Source: Candidatus Odyssella thessalonicensis L13 (lineage in GTDB: Bacteria > Pseudomonadota > Alphaproteobacteria > Paracaedibacterales > Paracaedibacteraceae). Taken from it: DNA of 64,000 nucleotides. The stretch lies in the NCBI RefSeq assembly GCF_000190415.1, contig NZ_AEWF01000008.1:17739-81738 (forward strand), read 5' to 3'. Position numbers and translations under genes: made by a program. Shown piece after piece: positions 23,877-31,473 of the stretch (the first letter of the stretch is position 1; every line of letters starts with the position of its first letter). The notes beneath the pieces were generated by a model. That model was not told where the DNA came from. It made no database searches and saw nothing but the letters and a program-made list of their open reading frames with translations.

Positions 23877-24844
23877 TGGGATTTCCTTATTGCTTCTTTC
23901 CCACAAAAACTATTTGTATAACTGAGGACCCAGCGTCAGTTGCAAGTCTGCTTAATGATCCCTCTCAGATTTCATGCTTCACTAGTATGGAATTAGCTCT
24001 TAACTGTTTAAATAAGAGTGAGAAATCTGAAATACTCTTCGAGAGAATTTTGAGCAGTTATGAAGGCGGGTTAGATTGCAATAATGTAATTTATCTTCAT
24101 GAGGAGATCTATAATCCCCGACGATTTGAAGCCGTCTCCTGTATCATAATTAGTGATCAAATAGCAGAGAGCAGTGGTTTAGAAATTTTCCGTAAAATAA
24201 ATGACTCAAACATCCAGAAGATTTACCTGACTACAGATCTAGATCACAAGGCAGCAGTAAATGCTTTTAATGAGGGCCTTATTGACTTTTATTTGTATAA
24301 AAAAGATCCTAAAGCGAAAGAGATTCTTAGCACCTATTTGAAAGAAGCTCAGCTCAATTATTTTAAAGAGCTCACTCAAAACTCTAGCCAATTTCTATTA
24401 AAGCAATGGCACTCTCTTAATAATGTGGGTTCAATATTGGTGAATCCGCTGTTTATTCAGCACATTCAATCAATTCTTGAGGAACAATGCACGCAAGAAT
24501 ACTACCTTCTTGATATTATTGGCAGTTTCCTGTCCATAGATGGGGAAGGCAAAATTAATGCTATCTTAGCTTTTACAGACGAAATTCTTGCACGCCATAT
24601 GCAAGATATAGAAGAAACATTACAATTAGAGCCTTCTCTAGAGAAAAAGATAAATGTAGACAATCTGCCTTCCCTATTCTGCATTCCGTCTTTATATCAT
24701 CCAGTTTTTCATAATTTAGAGCCCTTCGTAGTGCCGGTCTTGCCTTATGCATCAGGACAGCCGCATTACAACTTAGCCCTTGTCTCTCAGATGGGAATTC
24801 GACCGCCTTATCTGAGAGACTCGGGAGTTCTTCACCTAACATAA
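23876..24844 (+). CDS. receiver-like protein with unusual insertion
   Basis: The 322-residue protein starts with a CheY-like fold. TKTICITEDPASV sits in the acidic-pocket position, AVSCIIISDQIAESSGLEIF holds the candidate phosphorylated Asp, and IYLTTD and LIDFYLYKKDP hold the conserved Thr and Lys. Between strand 2 and the Asp there is an extra stretch of about 60 residues. The C-terminal 160 residues (PLFIQHIQSILEEQ and PVLPYASGQPHYNLALVSQM) match no output domain I know. The coupling to an XRE regulator suggests that phosphorylation modulates the repressor, but no cognate histidine kinase gene adjoins it. Confidence 0.6.
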   Translation: MGFPYCFFPTKTICITEDPASVASLLNDPSQISCFTSMELALNCLNKSEKSEILFERILSSYEGGLDCNNVIYLHEEIYNPRRFEAVSCIIISDQIAESSGLEIFRKINDSNIQKIYLTTDLDHKAAVNAFNEGLIDFYLYKKDPKAKEILSTYLKEAQLNYFKELTQNSSQFLLKQWHSLNNVGSILVNPLFIQHIQSILEEQCTQEYYLLDIIGSFLSIDGEGKINAILAFTDEILARHMQDIEETLQLEPSLEKKINVDNLPSLFCIPSLYHPVFHNLEPFVVPVLPYASGQPHYNLALVSQMGIRPPYLRDSGVLHLT

Positions 24845-24858
24845 AGAAAGGAAGTAAA

Positions 24859-25575
24859 ATGAAGAAACTCATCTTGAGCTTATTACTAGCCACACCCCTC
24901 AGTCAAGGCTATGCCCTTGATACTCATACAGCTTGGAAAGGATCCAACGTTTGGTCTTTAAAAAGGCTGGAGCAGGAAAACCCTAAATACCAAACTGCCA
25001 AAGTGCAGGGATTTACTGTTGTTAATGAGACGCCTGCCTTATCAAGGGCAGATCATACAACAGTGACTGTGCAAGAAGTTCATTCAGCCAACCAAGTGGA
25101 AGAGACCTCTGCAACTACCAATAGTATATCATCAGCCATCAAGTTAGGAGCAGTAGGTGCTGGCTTGGCAGTAAGCTATATGTATGGTCCAGCTGCTCTG
25201 TTATGGGGAGCTTATTACGGTGCCTCCTATGCACTTAATGTGATAGGGGTCAGTGGAGTAACGGGTATTGCTGCTGCCACCAAGTTTGGCATTATGGTAT
25301 CTGAATCTCCTCTCGCTCAAAAGACTTTAATGGAAACTGGTGGCTATATTGCTGAATACGGAGCTAAAGCCGTCCTTAAAACTGGTGAACTATCCTTATC
25401 AGTAGGCAAATATGCTGCAACCACTTCATGGTCTCTCAGCAAGACTGCTTATAACTATTTCTGGGGTAATTCTTCCCCAAAGAAGGTACAGCAGGATGAA
25501 TCAGTAGAGATGAGGCGAAATCGTCATCTTGATGCTGTGATTAAACGGGTAAACTCTGCGGCAGAGGCTGCATAA
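24859..25575 (+). CDS. exported protein with a hydrophobic glycine/alanine-rich core
   Basis: The 238-residue product has a Sec signal peptide (MKKLILSLLLATPLSQGYA, cleavage after residue 19). The mature part has a hydrophobic, Ala/Gly-rich central block (residues 95-165, GAVGAGLAVSYMYGPAALLW and following) of two or three membrane-inserting helices and a basic C-terminus. Proteins of this design can insert into membranes, but no family is recognised. A ribosome site (AAAGGAAG) precedes the ATG. It is the first of three consecutive exported products. Confidence 0.72.
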   Translation: MKKLILSLLLATPLSQGYALDTHTAWKGSNVWSLKRLEQENPKYQTAKVQGFTVVNETPALSRADHTTVTVQEVHSANQVEETSATTNSISSAIKLGAVGAGLAVSYMYGPAALLWGAYYGASYALNVIGVSGVTGIAAATKFGIMVSESPLAQKTLMETGGYIAEYGAKAVLKTGELSLSVGKYAATTSWSLSKTAYNYFWGNSSPKKVQQDESVEMRRNRHLDAVIKRVNSAAEAA

Positions 25576-25587
25576 TAAGTTATTATG

Positions 25588-25612
25588 AGGAGGCCCTATT
25601 AATGAGCCTCCT
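25588..25612 (+). terminator. hairpin after the exported-protein gene
   Basis: AGGAGGC and GCCTCCT form a 7-bp GC-rich stem around an 11-base loop, 13 bases after the stop codon. No T-run follows, so the terminator call is tentative. Confidence 0.4.
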
Positions 25613-25737
25613 TGAAAGTTTACCCTATAAATCTGATCCATAAGGATTAACAATTTAAACAATATAGCAAGTCGACTTTAAAGAAGCAGCACTTCTTTAA
25701 GGGCGAAATTTTTTATACCAAAAAAGGAATTAATTTT

Positions 25738-26178
25738 ATGAAAGCTGTCTATTTAAGTTTTCTAATAGCAAGTCTTTGTGCGTGTACACCCCAAAATTAC
25801 AATGTCAACACATCTAAGAGATTATTGACTCAAAGTTCTAAATTCAATCGCTCAGAAATACTCAATCCTGCTTATTTACAAGGTGCTGTGTGGAAGACAT
25901 TAGAAATGGCTAAGTCAGGTGAACTAACTGCTGAGGACAGTGAACTAGTTCTAACCTTAATAAAAACTCTGAACAATAAAGGGCTTCAGAAGAAATCTAT
26001 CACTGATAAAATAGATAGTCTTCTAAAGCAGATTAGAGATAGGAAATTATCACAAGCTGACTTCATTAAAGGACTTCAATCAATTTTGCACCATTTAGAA
26101 GTAGAAACAGGCTTCATTATTAATCCGCAGTTTGAACAATTTAGTAAGCGCTATTTTTCAAGTGAAAAAAGAAACTAA
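25738..26178 (+). CDS. lipoprotein of unknown function
   Basis: The 146-residue product has a short signal sequence ending in a lipobox ASLCAC, with the lipidated Cys near residue 16. The mature part is mainly helical and hydrophilic (LQGAVWKTLEMAKSGELTAE and following). No family is recognised. It precedes the 847-residue exported protein by 52 bases and is probably co-transcribed with it, so it could be its anchor or chaperone. Confidence 0.65.
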   Translation: MKAVYLSFLIASLCACTPQNYNVNTSKRLLTQSSKFNRSEILNPAYLQGAVWKTLEMAKSGELTAEDSELVLTLIKTLNNKGLQKKSITDKIDSLLKQIRDRKLSQADFIKGLQSILHHLEVETGFIINPQFEQFSKRYFSSEKRN

Positions 26179-26230
26179 AATCTAAGATTAACCCTATTAA
26201 TCACTCTACCAAAACAGGAGAATATTAAAC

Positions 26231-28774
26231 ATGTTTAAGATAAGTAAATTATTTATATCCGCTTCATTTTTAAGCTTTTGCTCACCATCTTACTCTATGG
26301 AGGATTTTATCCCTTGGCGACAGCAGTTAGAATCTGCTGCGAGAACCATGAAGATGGTTGGCCAAAATGAATCAGCCCGGGACCAGGCAGAATTTGAGAA
26401 TGATTGGAACACTTTCAAATTGGCTACAATGAATATTAGTTCAGGAATAGTCGCTTATTGCCCTCCTAATACTGATATTTTCTCGCCGTCTGAAAGGCAA
26501 GAAATGTTAAATTCAGTTGTAAAAACTCGAGCCTTTTTTAAAACTAAGCCTGATATATTCAGTAGATTTTATATGGGATTTACTGGTTCCGGTCTAACTA
26601 AAGAAGGTGTTAAGCATAAGATTGATTTCTCACCCTCTTTTTCAAATCACTTTGCAACAATTGTTATCGCTGATGCTTTGACGTGGGGATTACAAAATAA
26701 GTGGCAAATACGCCAGGGAAACAATATTCTCATTAATCATACTCTCTTACAAGCCCTCTCAACTGAGATTCTTGATGAGGTGAAAGGAGAAGGAGATTTG
26801 CTTCCTGTGCTCTTTCAAATTATAGAAAAGATCTATAACAGTAATGATCAAAAACAATTTAAGGGTATCATTTTAAAAACTCCTTCATACATACGAGAAG
26901 AAGCGATAAGAAGTGCGATAGAGTTAAATTACCTTATTGCCCCTACTGTCAACTTTCTAGATATCTACACTGGAGACTTTTCTATCTTTGAGGATAAAGG
27001 ATGGCAAATTCATAAAGCGAGCCAGTTCTCTACATGGGTAAGAGATACTAATCGCAGTTTACAAAACTCTAAACAAGAATTTATTGACACTTTATATCCG
27101 AATCCCAAGCGCTATGATACTTACCTTAAGTCTTTATTACAGCCTTTAATGCCTCGAGCAGTTCTATTAACTGAAAATACTAAAAGGTTTTTTTCTGATT
27201 TGCCATCAGATATTCCGCTTGATGGAACTCATGTAGGAATTGAATATCGGCTTTTTCATCCTCCATTCGGCACTCGGGAAGGTAATTACATCCCCTCTGC
27301 TCAATCATTCTATATTACTCGCCCCTTTACTCGGCTCTCCTTGCTTACTTTTTTAAATGAGATCAAGGAAGAAGAAATGAACGAAAAAGTACAAAGGATG
27401 CAAGAATTAGCTTTAATTCTTCATAGTTTATATTGCGATAGTTTATATATTGACAGGCTTCCTCTAGAAAACAAAAACCTTAGATGGCAAAGAGCGGCGG
27501 AGCTTGGTTTTACGCCAGCTATTCATAACTCTGGACTCTTTCTTGAAAATGATGATTCTGCCTCTGCTCTAGATTACTATCAAATGTCAGCGGATCGAGG
27601 ATTTGCTCCAGCTCTGAGAAATTATAGTTTGCTTTTAAGGGAAGTTGCGCCCGACCACCCTCACCTTCCCTTATATAATGATATGAGTCAGCTAGCAGGC
27701 GAATCTCTTAATCTCTCAGCCATTCCTGGAATGTTTTTTGAACCTCCAAGCTTAGAAGCAGCATTTAACGGGGTCATCTTTAACCCTCAACCATACGGGA
27801 TCAAACTTAGAAACAGTATTAAGGTTAAGAATGGTGACTTAGAAGTATATTTCCGTGATCCAGCACATTTAAGAACTTTAATGGCCCAGTTTCCTTTACT
27901 ATCAGCGGATAATATCTATTTTATTTACAACCTAAATACGCATGATGGTCATGAATTTAAGGCGCCTTACGGAGAGCTAATAAAATCTAAATTTATTCAT
28001 GTGATGGCTGACCAAGCTCTTAATGTTGAAGGATATTTGGATTCGCAATATGATATAGTGCTCCCTAAAGAGTCAGATATAAATAGCTTAAGTAGAAATT
28101 CAGGACAAATAATTACTAACCTAAGTATATATGAGCAAGGACTCAAACTCGCTGAATTCCTCGAATCATTGGATAAAACTCTTGTTCTCGAAAGAACAGA
28201 GCAAGCTAGAAAATTATTTGAAGATAGAAAAAGGGACCGTCAAGTTTATCCTGAGAAGTATCCGCAAAGGCTCGCTGATATAGCTCCTAAGCGTTATATA
28301 ATCTCTGATGGGGCTGTTAAGATGGTACAAAGCGATTATTTGCATGCTGAGTCAGATATAATCTTTATGGCACCCAATCTATCAGATTTTAAGCAATTAA
28401 TATCCCAGCTAACTCCTTTTACTACAGGTTCCTATATATTCTTGATAAATCCTTTACAAGATTTGACAGGAATTTATAGTGATCATAATCCATTCTTATC
28501 TATTGGATTCGAAATCACTTCAGAGAAAAACTTGCTGACCGCTGGAAGTATAGTCATCCCTGATTATGATTTATCAATCAAAGTAAAAGGTAATTGGTGG
28601 CATTATGCTAATCTAAGAGCAAAAAATATTAATGTTAAGGTAGGAAGAAATTTAAGTCTTATAAATATTTTTATGAGTAGCAATCAAAGTAGGCCGCACG
28701 ATCTCCCTCTTCCTCTATGGCAAAAGCTCAAGGAATTTTACTGGAAAGAATACAAACTCTTCTTAAAAGATTAA
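26231..28774 (+). CDS. large exported protein with Sel1-like repeats
   Basis: The 847-residue product starts with a signal peptide (SKLFISASFLSFCSPSYS, cleavage near residue 22). A stretch around residues 415-470 contains two Sel1/TPR-like helical pairs: RWQRAAELGFTPAIHNSGLF and SALDYYQMSADRGFAPALRN. The rest is mixed and unrecognised. Sel1 repeats mediate protein contacts and are frequent in exported proteins of amoeba-associated bacteria. The ribosome site CAGGAGAAT supports the start. A host-interaction role is inference from the domain and organism type. Confidence 0.75.
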   Translation: MFKISKLFISASFLSFCSPSYSMEDFIPWRQQLESAARTMKMVGQNESARDQAEFENDWNTFKLATMNISSGIVAYCPPNTDIFSPSERQEMLNSVVKTRAFFKTKPDIFSRFYMGFTGSGLTKEGVKHKIDFSPSFSNHFATIVIADALTWGLQNKWQIRQGNNILINHTLLQALSTEILDEVKGEGDLLPVLFQIIEKIYNSNDQKQFKGIILKTPSYIREEAIRSAIELNYLIAPTVNFLDIYTGDFSIFEDKGWQIHKASQFSTWVRDTNRSLQNSKQEFIDTLYPNPKRYDTYLKSLLQPLMPRAVLLTENTKRFFSDLPSDIPLDGTHVGIEYRLFHPPFGTREGNYIPSAQSFYITRPFTRLSLLTFLNEIKEEEMNEKVQRMQELALILHSLYCDSLYIDRLPLENKNLRWQRAAELGFTPAIHNSGLFLENDDSASALDYYQMSADRGFAPALRNYSLLLREVAPDHPHLPLYNDMSQLAGESLNLSAIPGMFFEPPSLEAAFNGVIFNPQPYGIKLRNSIKVKNGDLEVYFRDPAHLRTLMAQFPLLSADNIYFIYNLNTHDGHEFKAPYGELIKSKFIHVMADQALNVEGYLDSQYDIVLPKESDINSLSRNSGQIITNLSIYEQGLKLAEFLESLDKTLVLERTEQARKLFEDRKRDRQVYPEKYPQRLADIAPKRYIISDGAVKMVQSDYLHAESDIIFMAPNLSDFKQLISQLTPFTTGSYIFLINPLQDLTGIYSDHNPFLSIGFEITSEKNLLTAGSIVIPDYDLSIKVKGNWWHYANLRAKNINVKVGRNLSLINIFMSSNQSRPHDLPLPLWQKLKEFYWKEYKLFLKD

Positions 28775-28831
28775 GGGTATGGAAGTTAGAGGCTATCAAT
28801 TTAGTCTCTATTCTTTCCTATAACGTCTATA

Positions 28832-28853
28832 AATTATTGCGGCCGCAATAATT
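28832..28853. repeat. perfect 22-bp palindrome with NotI-like centre
   Basis: The bases from 28832 read AATTATTGCGG followed by the exact complement, centred on GCGGCCGC. The GC-rich centre stands out in AT-rich flanks. It lies 58 bases after the stop of the Sel1 protein and may be a terminator stem or a protein-binding site. It differs from the ParB-type sites nearby. Confidence 0.6.
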
Positions 28854-28863
28854 CTTCTTATTC

Positions 28864-29028
28864 ATGACTGCTAAGCGTTACGGTCAAAAGAACAGCATTT
28901 CTTTAGAAGAGGTAATAAAGTTTATTGATCAAATGAAGCGCAGAGGAGTTACTGTGGTCACAATAATTCCTTTCCCTATAAGGCGGGCTAGCAGCAATGA
29001 GTCAGAGAAGGCCCATAATGTGAGATAA
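28864..29028 (+). CDS. small 54-residue hypothetical protein
   Basis: An ATG-started frame of 54 codons with ordinary codon use encodes a basic protein (ISLEEVIKFIDQMKRRGVTV and a PFPIRRASS tail). There is no good ribosome site and no recognised homologue. It could be a gene remnant. It sits between the Sel1 gene and the convergent parB gene. Confidence 0.35.
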   Translation: MTAKRYGQKNSISLEEVIKFIDQMKRRGVTVVTIIPFPIRRASSNESEKAHNVR

Positions 29029-29079
29029 AAAGTTTCTTATATTTTTGAGATTATATAGTATATATTTCCTACTCTAAAG

Positions 29080-29898
29080 TTACAGTTCCTCAATAATCTT
29101 CATAAGCTGGATTTTTAATTGTGACTTTTCTTCATTGGAAAGCTTAGATATAGTACTCTTATCTATTTTAAATCTATTATCAGATCTAGAAATTCTTAAA
29201 ATTGGTATGACCTTTTGCTTAGATTGAGAGACCTTATCTTTCTTATCTGCAAACATTAAAGAGTTTATAAATTCAAGTTTTTTATCATCACTATTAATTT
29301 TAAACAACTTTCTAAAATTTTGGCGTCCGCGAAAATTTGTCTTCAACATGGTCTCTCTTACTAAAGAGGAAAGCTCATTTAATTTGAGAAGCTCAGATAT
29401 TTTTGAATTTGAGAGACCAATTTTCTCAGACAGTTCTTTTTGTCCGCCCCATCCAATCTTCTCAACCAGTAACTTTAGAGCAGCCGATAGCTCTACAGGA
29501 TGTAAATCTGTTCTTTGAATATTCTCAATTAAGGCTATTTCTTCAGCTTGATCGTAATTTTCATGAATTATACAAGGTATATTTTTTAAACCAACAATTT
29601 TAGCCGCTCTTAGCCGTCTCTCTCCACTGATTACCTCAAATTTATTATCATTATCCTTACTTCGCACTACTGTTAATGGTTGTCTTATACCGTGCTCTTT
29701 AATAGTGTCAGCAAGACTCTTAAGCTCGGCTTCATCAAATACTCTTCTAGCTTGTTTATAGTAAGGAATTAAATTTGTTACATCTAAATGAGATATTTCA
29801 TATCTCTTTGACTGCAGCATTATACTTAATCTTTCGCCCGAGCTGTGCTTCCTATTTAATTCGCTTGATTCTCTTATCTTTGCATTTTCTATCTTCAT
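29080..29898 (-). CDS. parB: ParB-family partition protein
   Basis: The 272-residue protein has the ParB/Srx domain at residues 35-125, including the catalytic-type box GERRLRAAKIVG and the ALIENIQRTDLHPVE segment. A KorB-type HTH follows at 130-185 (QKELSEKIGLSNSKISELLK), then a basic C-terminus for dimerisation. It binds parS sites and, with ParA, segregates the plasmid. It lies downstream of parA on the minus strand, the usual parAB order. Inverted-repeat candidates for parS lie directly upstream and even within its coding sequence. Confidence 0.93.
   Translation of the reverse strand: MKIENAKIRESSELNRKHSSGERLSIMLQSKRYEISHLDVTNLIPYYKQARRVFDEAELKSLADTIKEHGIRQPLTVVRSKDNDNKFEVISGERRLRAAKIVGLKNIPCIIHENYDQAEEIALIENIQRTDLHPVELSAALKLLVEKIGWGGQKELSEKIGLSNSKISELLKLNELSSLVRETMLKTNFRGRQNFRKLFKINSDDKKLEFINSLMFADKKDKVSQSKQKVIPILRISRSDNRFKIDKSTISKLSNEEKSQLKIQLMKIIEEL
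29315..29338. promoter_or_regulatory. imperfect parS-like site inside parB
   Basis: A 24-base stretch has AAATTTT and AAAATTT arms identical to the strong site at 30013-30038 and a GC-rich, partly matching centre (20 of 24 positions agree). It encodes part of the ParB C-terminal half, so the match may partly be chance. Confidence 0.3.
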
Positions 29899-29912
29899 AA
29901 TTACTCCAATTT

Positions 29913-29926
29913 TTCGCCGCGGCGAA
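29913..29926. promoter_or_regulatory. parS-like palindrome, copy 1
   Basis: TTCGCCGCGGCGAA, a perfect 14-bp inverted repeat in AT-rich flanks, 15 bases upstream of the parB start. It is the copy-1 counterpart of the 26-bp palindrome at 30013. It is a candidate ParB-binding centromere site by position and symmetry; the sequence is not the classic chromosomal parS. Confidence 0.6.
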
Positions 29927-30012
29927 CATTTTTTACTAGTGTTAAAATTCCGACGGCTATTCCAATTTGCTTAACTCTCTCAACTTCGCATTTTCTATCT
30001 TCCTAATTGCTC

Positions 30013-30038
30013 TAAATTTTCGCCGCGGCGAAAATTTA
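30013..30038. promoter_or_regulatory. parS-like palindrome, copy 2 (26 bp, perfect)
   Basis: TAAATTTTCGCCG followed by its exact complement, centred on CCGCGG. It sits 11 bases beyond the parA stop in the parA-parB intergenic space, the standard location for a plasmid centromere. Confidence 0.65.
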
Positions 30039-30048
30039 TGCACTAACT

Positions 30049-31011
30049 TTAAAAATCCAGACGACTAATTCGAACAATTTCATGTACTAAATCTAATATA
30101 TCCTCAAATGAAGCGGATTTAGCTTTACAGAACGCGGCGATAGGGAGTTTCTTTTTAGATGCAATGTTAATTTCTTCAGATTTCCTAATAATTGTGTTTT
30201 GTACAATGTTGCCATACTCTGCCCTTAATGCTCCTAACACTTCTTGTGCAGTGGCTGTCTTGATCTCATATTTATTGGGTATTATACAATAATGAGGAAT
30301 GATACCCATATCAGCGTAAAACTTCTCTAATTCATCTACTAGAACTCTAAGCCCTGCAAGACTAAACGGCTGAGTTTCGCACACTATATTAATCCTATCA
30401 CTTGCTACAAGAGCATTCATATTTAGTGTGCTAATGGTAGGGTTAGTATCGAGAATAATATAATCATATTCCAATCTTAATGAATCTATAACATTTTTCA
30501 ACTTTTCTTCTCTTCTATTCTTAGCATTAAGAGGAATCTCTACTCGAGTAAGGGAAATATTTGAGGGAATAAGATCTAAGCCTGGAAAAATTTTGATTAA
30601 GGAATCGCTTACCTTCGCATCATTAATTAGTATGTCATATGCTGTTAAGCAATTTTGATCTTCTGTTATACCTAATACAGAAGATAAGTGTGCTTGCGGA
30701 TCTAGATCTATACACAGAACCTTAAATCCCAACAAGGATAAATGAGTGGCTACTTGGAAACATAAACTTGTTTTTCCTGTCCCTCCTTTAAAATTGTAGA
30801 ATACTTGTACCTTTTGTTTAATAGGTTTGTTATGGGAGGCATAGATAACATCCGTTACTTTTCTTATGTTTTCTATATCAAATTTGCGATTGTGGCCAGT
30901 ATCACTAACAATAGATGTGACATCCAAATTTGCTATTGCTCGAGATAAGCTAGCTTTGGGTGCATTAGTTATATGCCCAAGCATTGATTGGTTAAAATAA
31001 AAGTGTTCCAT
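30049..31011 (-). CDS. parA: ParA-family partition ATPase with N-terminal HTH
   Basis: The 320-residue protein has a MerR-like HTH-type N-terminus (about residues 8-55, with RKFDIENIRKVTD) followed by the ParA ATPase. The deviant Walker A is NFKGGTGKTSLCFQVA near residue 73, then CIDLDPQAHLSS and the Walker B-like YIILDTNPT. The N-terminal DNA-binding extension is the hallmark of type Ia plasmid ParA, which also autorepresses its operon. It moves the ParB-parS complex over the nucleoid. It is divergent from the replication initiator across 448 bases. Confidence 0.95.
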   Translation of the reverse strand: MEHFYFNQSMLGHITNAPKASLSRAIANLDVTSIVSDTGHNRKFDIENIRKVTDVIYASHNKPIKQKVQVFYNFKGGTGKTSLCFQVATHLSLLGFKVLCIDLDPQAHLSSVLGITEDQNCLTAYDILINDAKVSDSLIKIFPGLDLIPSNISLTRVEIPLNAKNRREEKLKNVIDSLRLEYDYIILDTNPTISTLNMNALVASDRINIVCETQPFSLAGLRVLVDELEKFYADMGIIPHYCIIPNKYEIKTATAQEVLGALRAEYGNIVQNTIIRKSEEINIASKKKLPIAAFCKAKSASFEDILDLVHEIVRISRLDF

Positions 31012-31459
31012 GCGCTTCCCTCATTCCCTTAAGTAGGCGTTTTAATTAAATTAGCACATTTTAGAAGTAGGAACAAGTTTTAAACAAACTACTTTTTTTC
31101 GTTCCAATGTTAAAAAAATGAAGTAAGCATTTTAATGTCTAAAAAACAATTTAAGGGAAGATACAAAAATTTTTATTTGACAGCTTTTGTAAAATTGTGA
31201 GACTTTTGTCTTATAAGTAATTTTTGAGTTATTTTATTAAGGGAATAAGGGTTAAACAAAAAAACCCTGGTTGGCGCCAGAGTTTTTTTAAATGTCTTAC
31301 ACGAGAAGACTTTTCAGATCTATATTAATGCTATCATTTTATAATGGTAGTTTCAATACATAATTGTTTTTTCGTGTAAATCATTACGGACTATTTCGGA
31401 GGTTTATGCGATGTTTGCATTTCTAACAGGTCGACATCTGCTCTCAAAGGAGAGAACAG
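31012..31459. promoter_or_regulatory. replication control region
   Basis: Between divergent parA and the first initiator lie a TTGACA box (31176) without a well-spaced -10, the TTGGCG-loop hairpin (31258-31289), an AT-rich stretch, a leader peptide (31411-31473) and a start-codon hairpin. No iterons were found. Confidence 0.55.
31258..31289. ncRNA. hairpin with TTGGCG loop, candidate antisense copy-control RNA end
   Basis: A run of A, then CCCTGG, loop TTGGCG, then CCAGAG and a run of seven T forms a bidirectional terminator-shaped hairpin with one mismatch. The rUUGGCG loop is the conserved recognition loop of IncFII/IncI/IncB antisense-RNA targets. Read on the minus strand it would terminate an RNA of about 100 bases antisense to the rep leader. 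The promoter of that RNA could not be identified. Confidence 0.5.
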
Positions 31460-31473
31460 ATGACTTACACTAA
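31411..31473 (+). CDS. 20-residue leader peptide overlapping the initiator start
   Basis: The ATG at 31411 lies eight bases after a GGAGG ribosome site. The 20-codon frame (MFAFLTGRHLLSKERTDDLH) stops at 31471-31473, eleven bases past the rep ATG and in a different frame. The ribosome must read through the rep start hairpin, which would open it. This is the arrangement of tap (IncFII) and repY (IncI), which couple leader translation to initiator synthesis. Confidence 0.55.
   Translation: MFAFLTGRHLLSKERTDDLH
31435..31462 (+). promoter_or_regulatory. hairpin sequestering the rep ribosome site and start codon
   Basis: CATCTGCTCTC (31435-31445) pairs with GAGAG (31450-31454) and CAGATG (31457-31462) with a two-base bulge; the loop is AAAG. 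The right arm contains the Shine-Dalgarno AAGGAGAG and the AUG of rep, so initiation needs the stem opened. Confidence 0.65.

Larger units (their letters stand above)
29860..30071. repeat. diverged 106-bp tandem duplication spanning parS
   Basis: Two copies with a period of 106 bases share GCATTTTCTATCTTC (29882 and 29988) and CGCCGCGGCG (29915 and 30021). The left copy contains the real parB start, and the right copy contains the real parA end. The right copy also carries a decayed parB beginning, and the left copy a decayed parA end. A single duplication of the parA-parB junction explains this. Confidence 0.75.

Noticed and set aside
31176..31217. Promoter for the rep leader (TTGACA box and TATAAG)
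   Set aside because: The -35-like TTGACA is good, but TATAAG lies 30 bases downstream instead of about 17. I cannot support a specific promoter.
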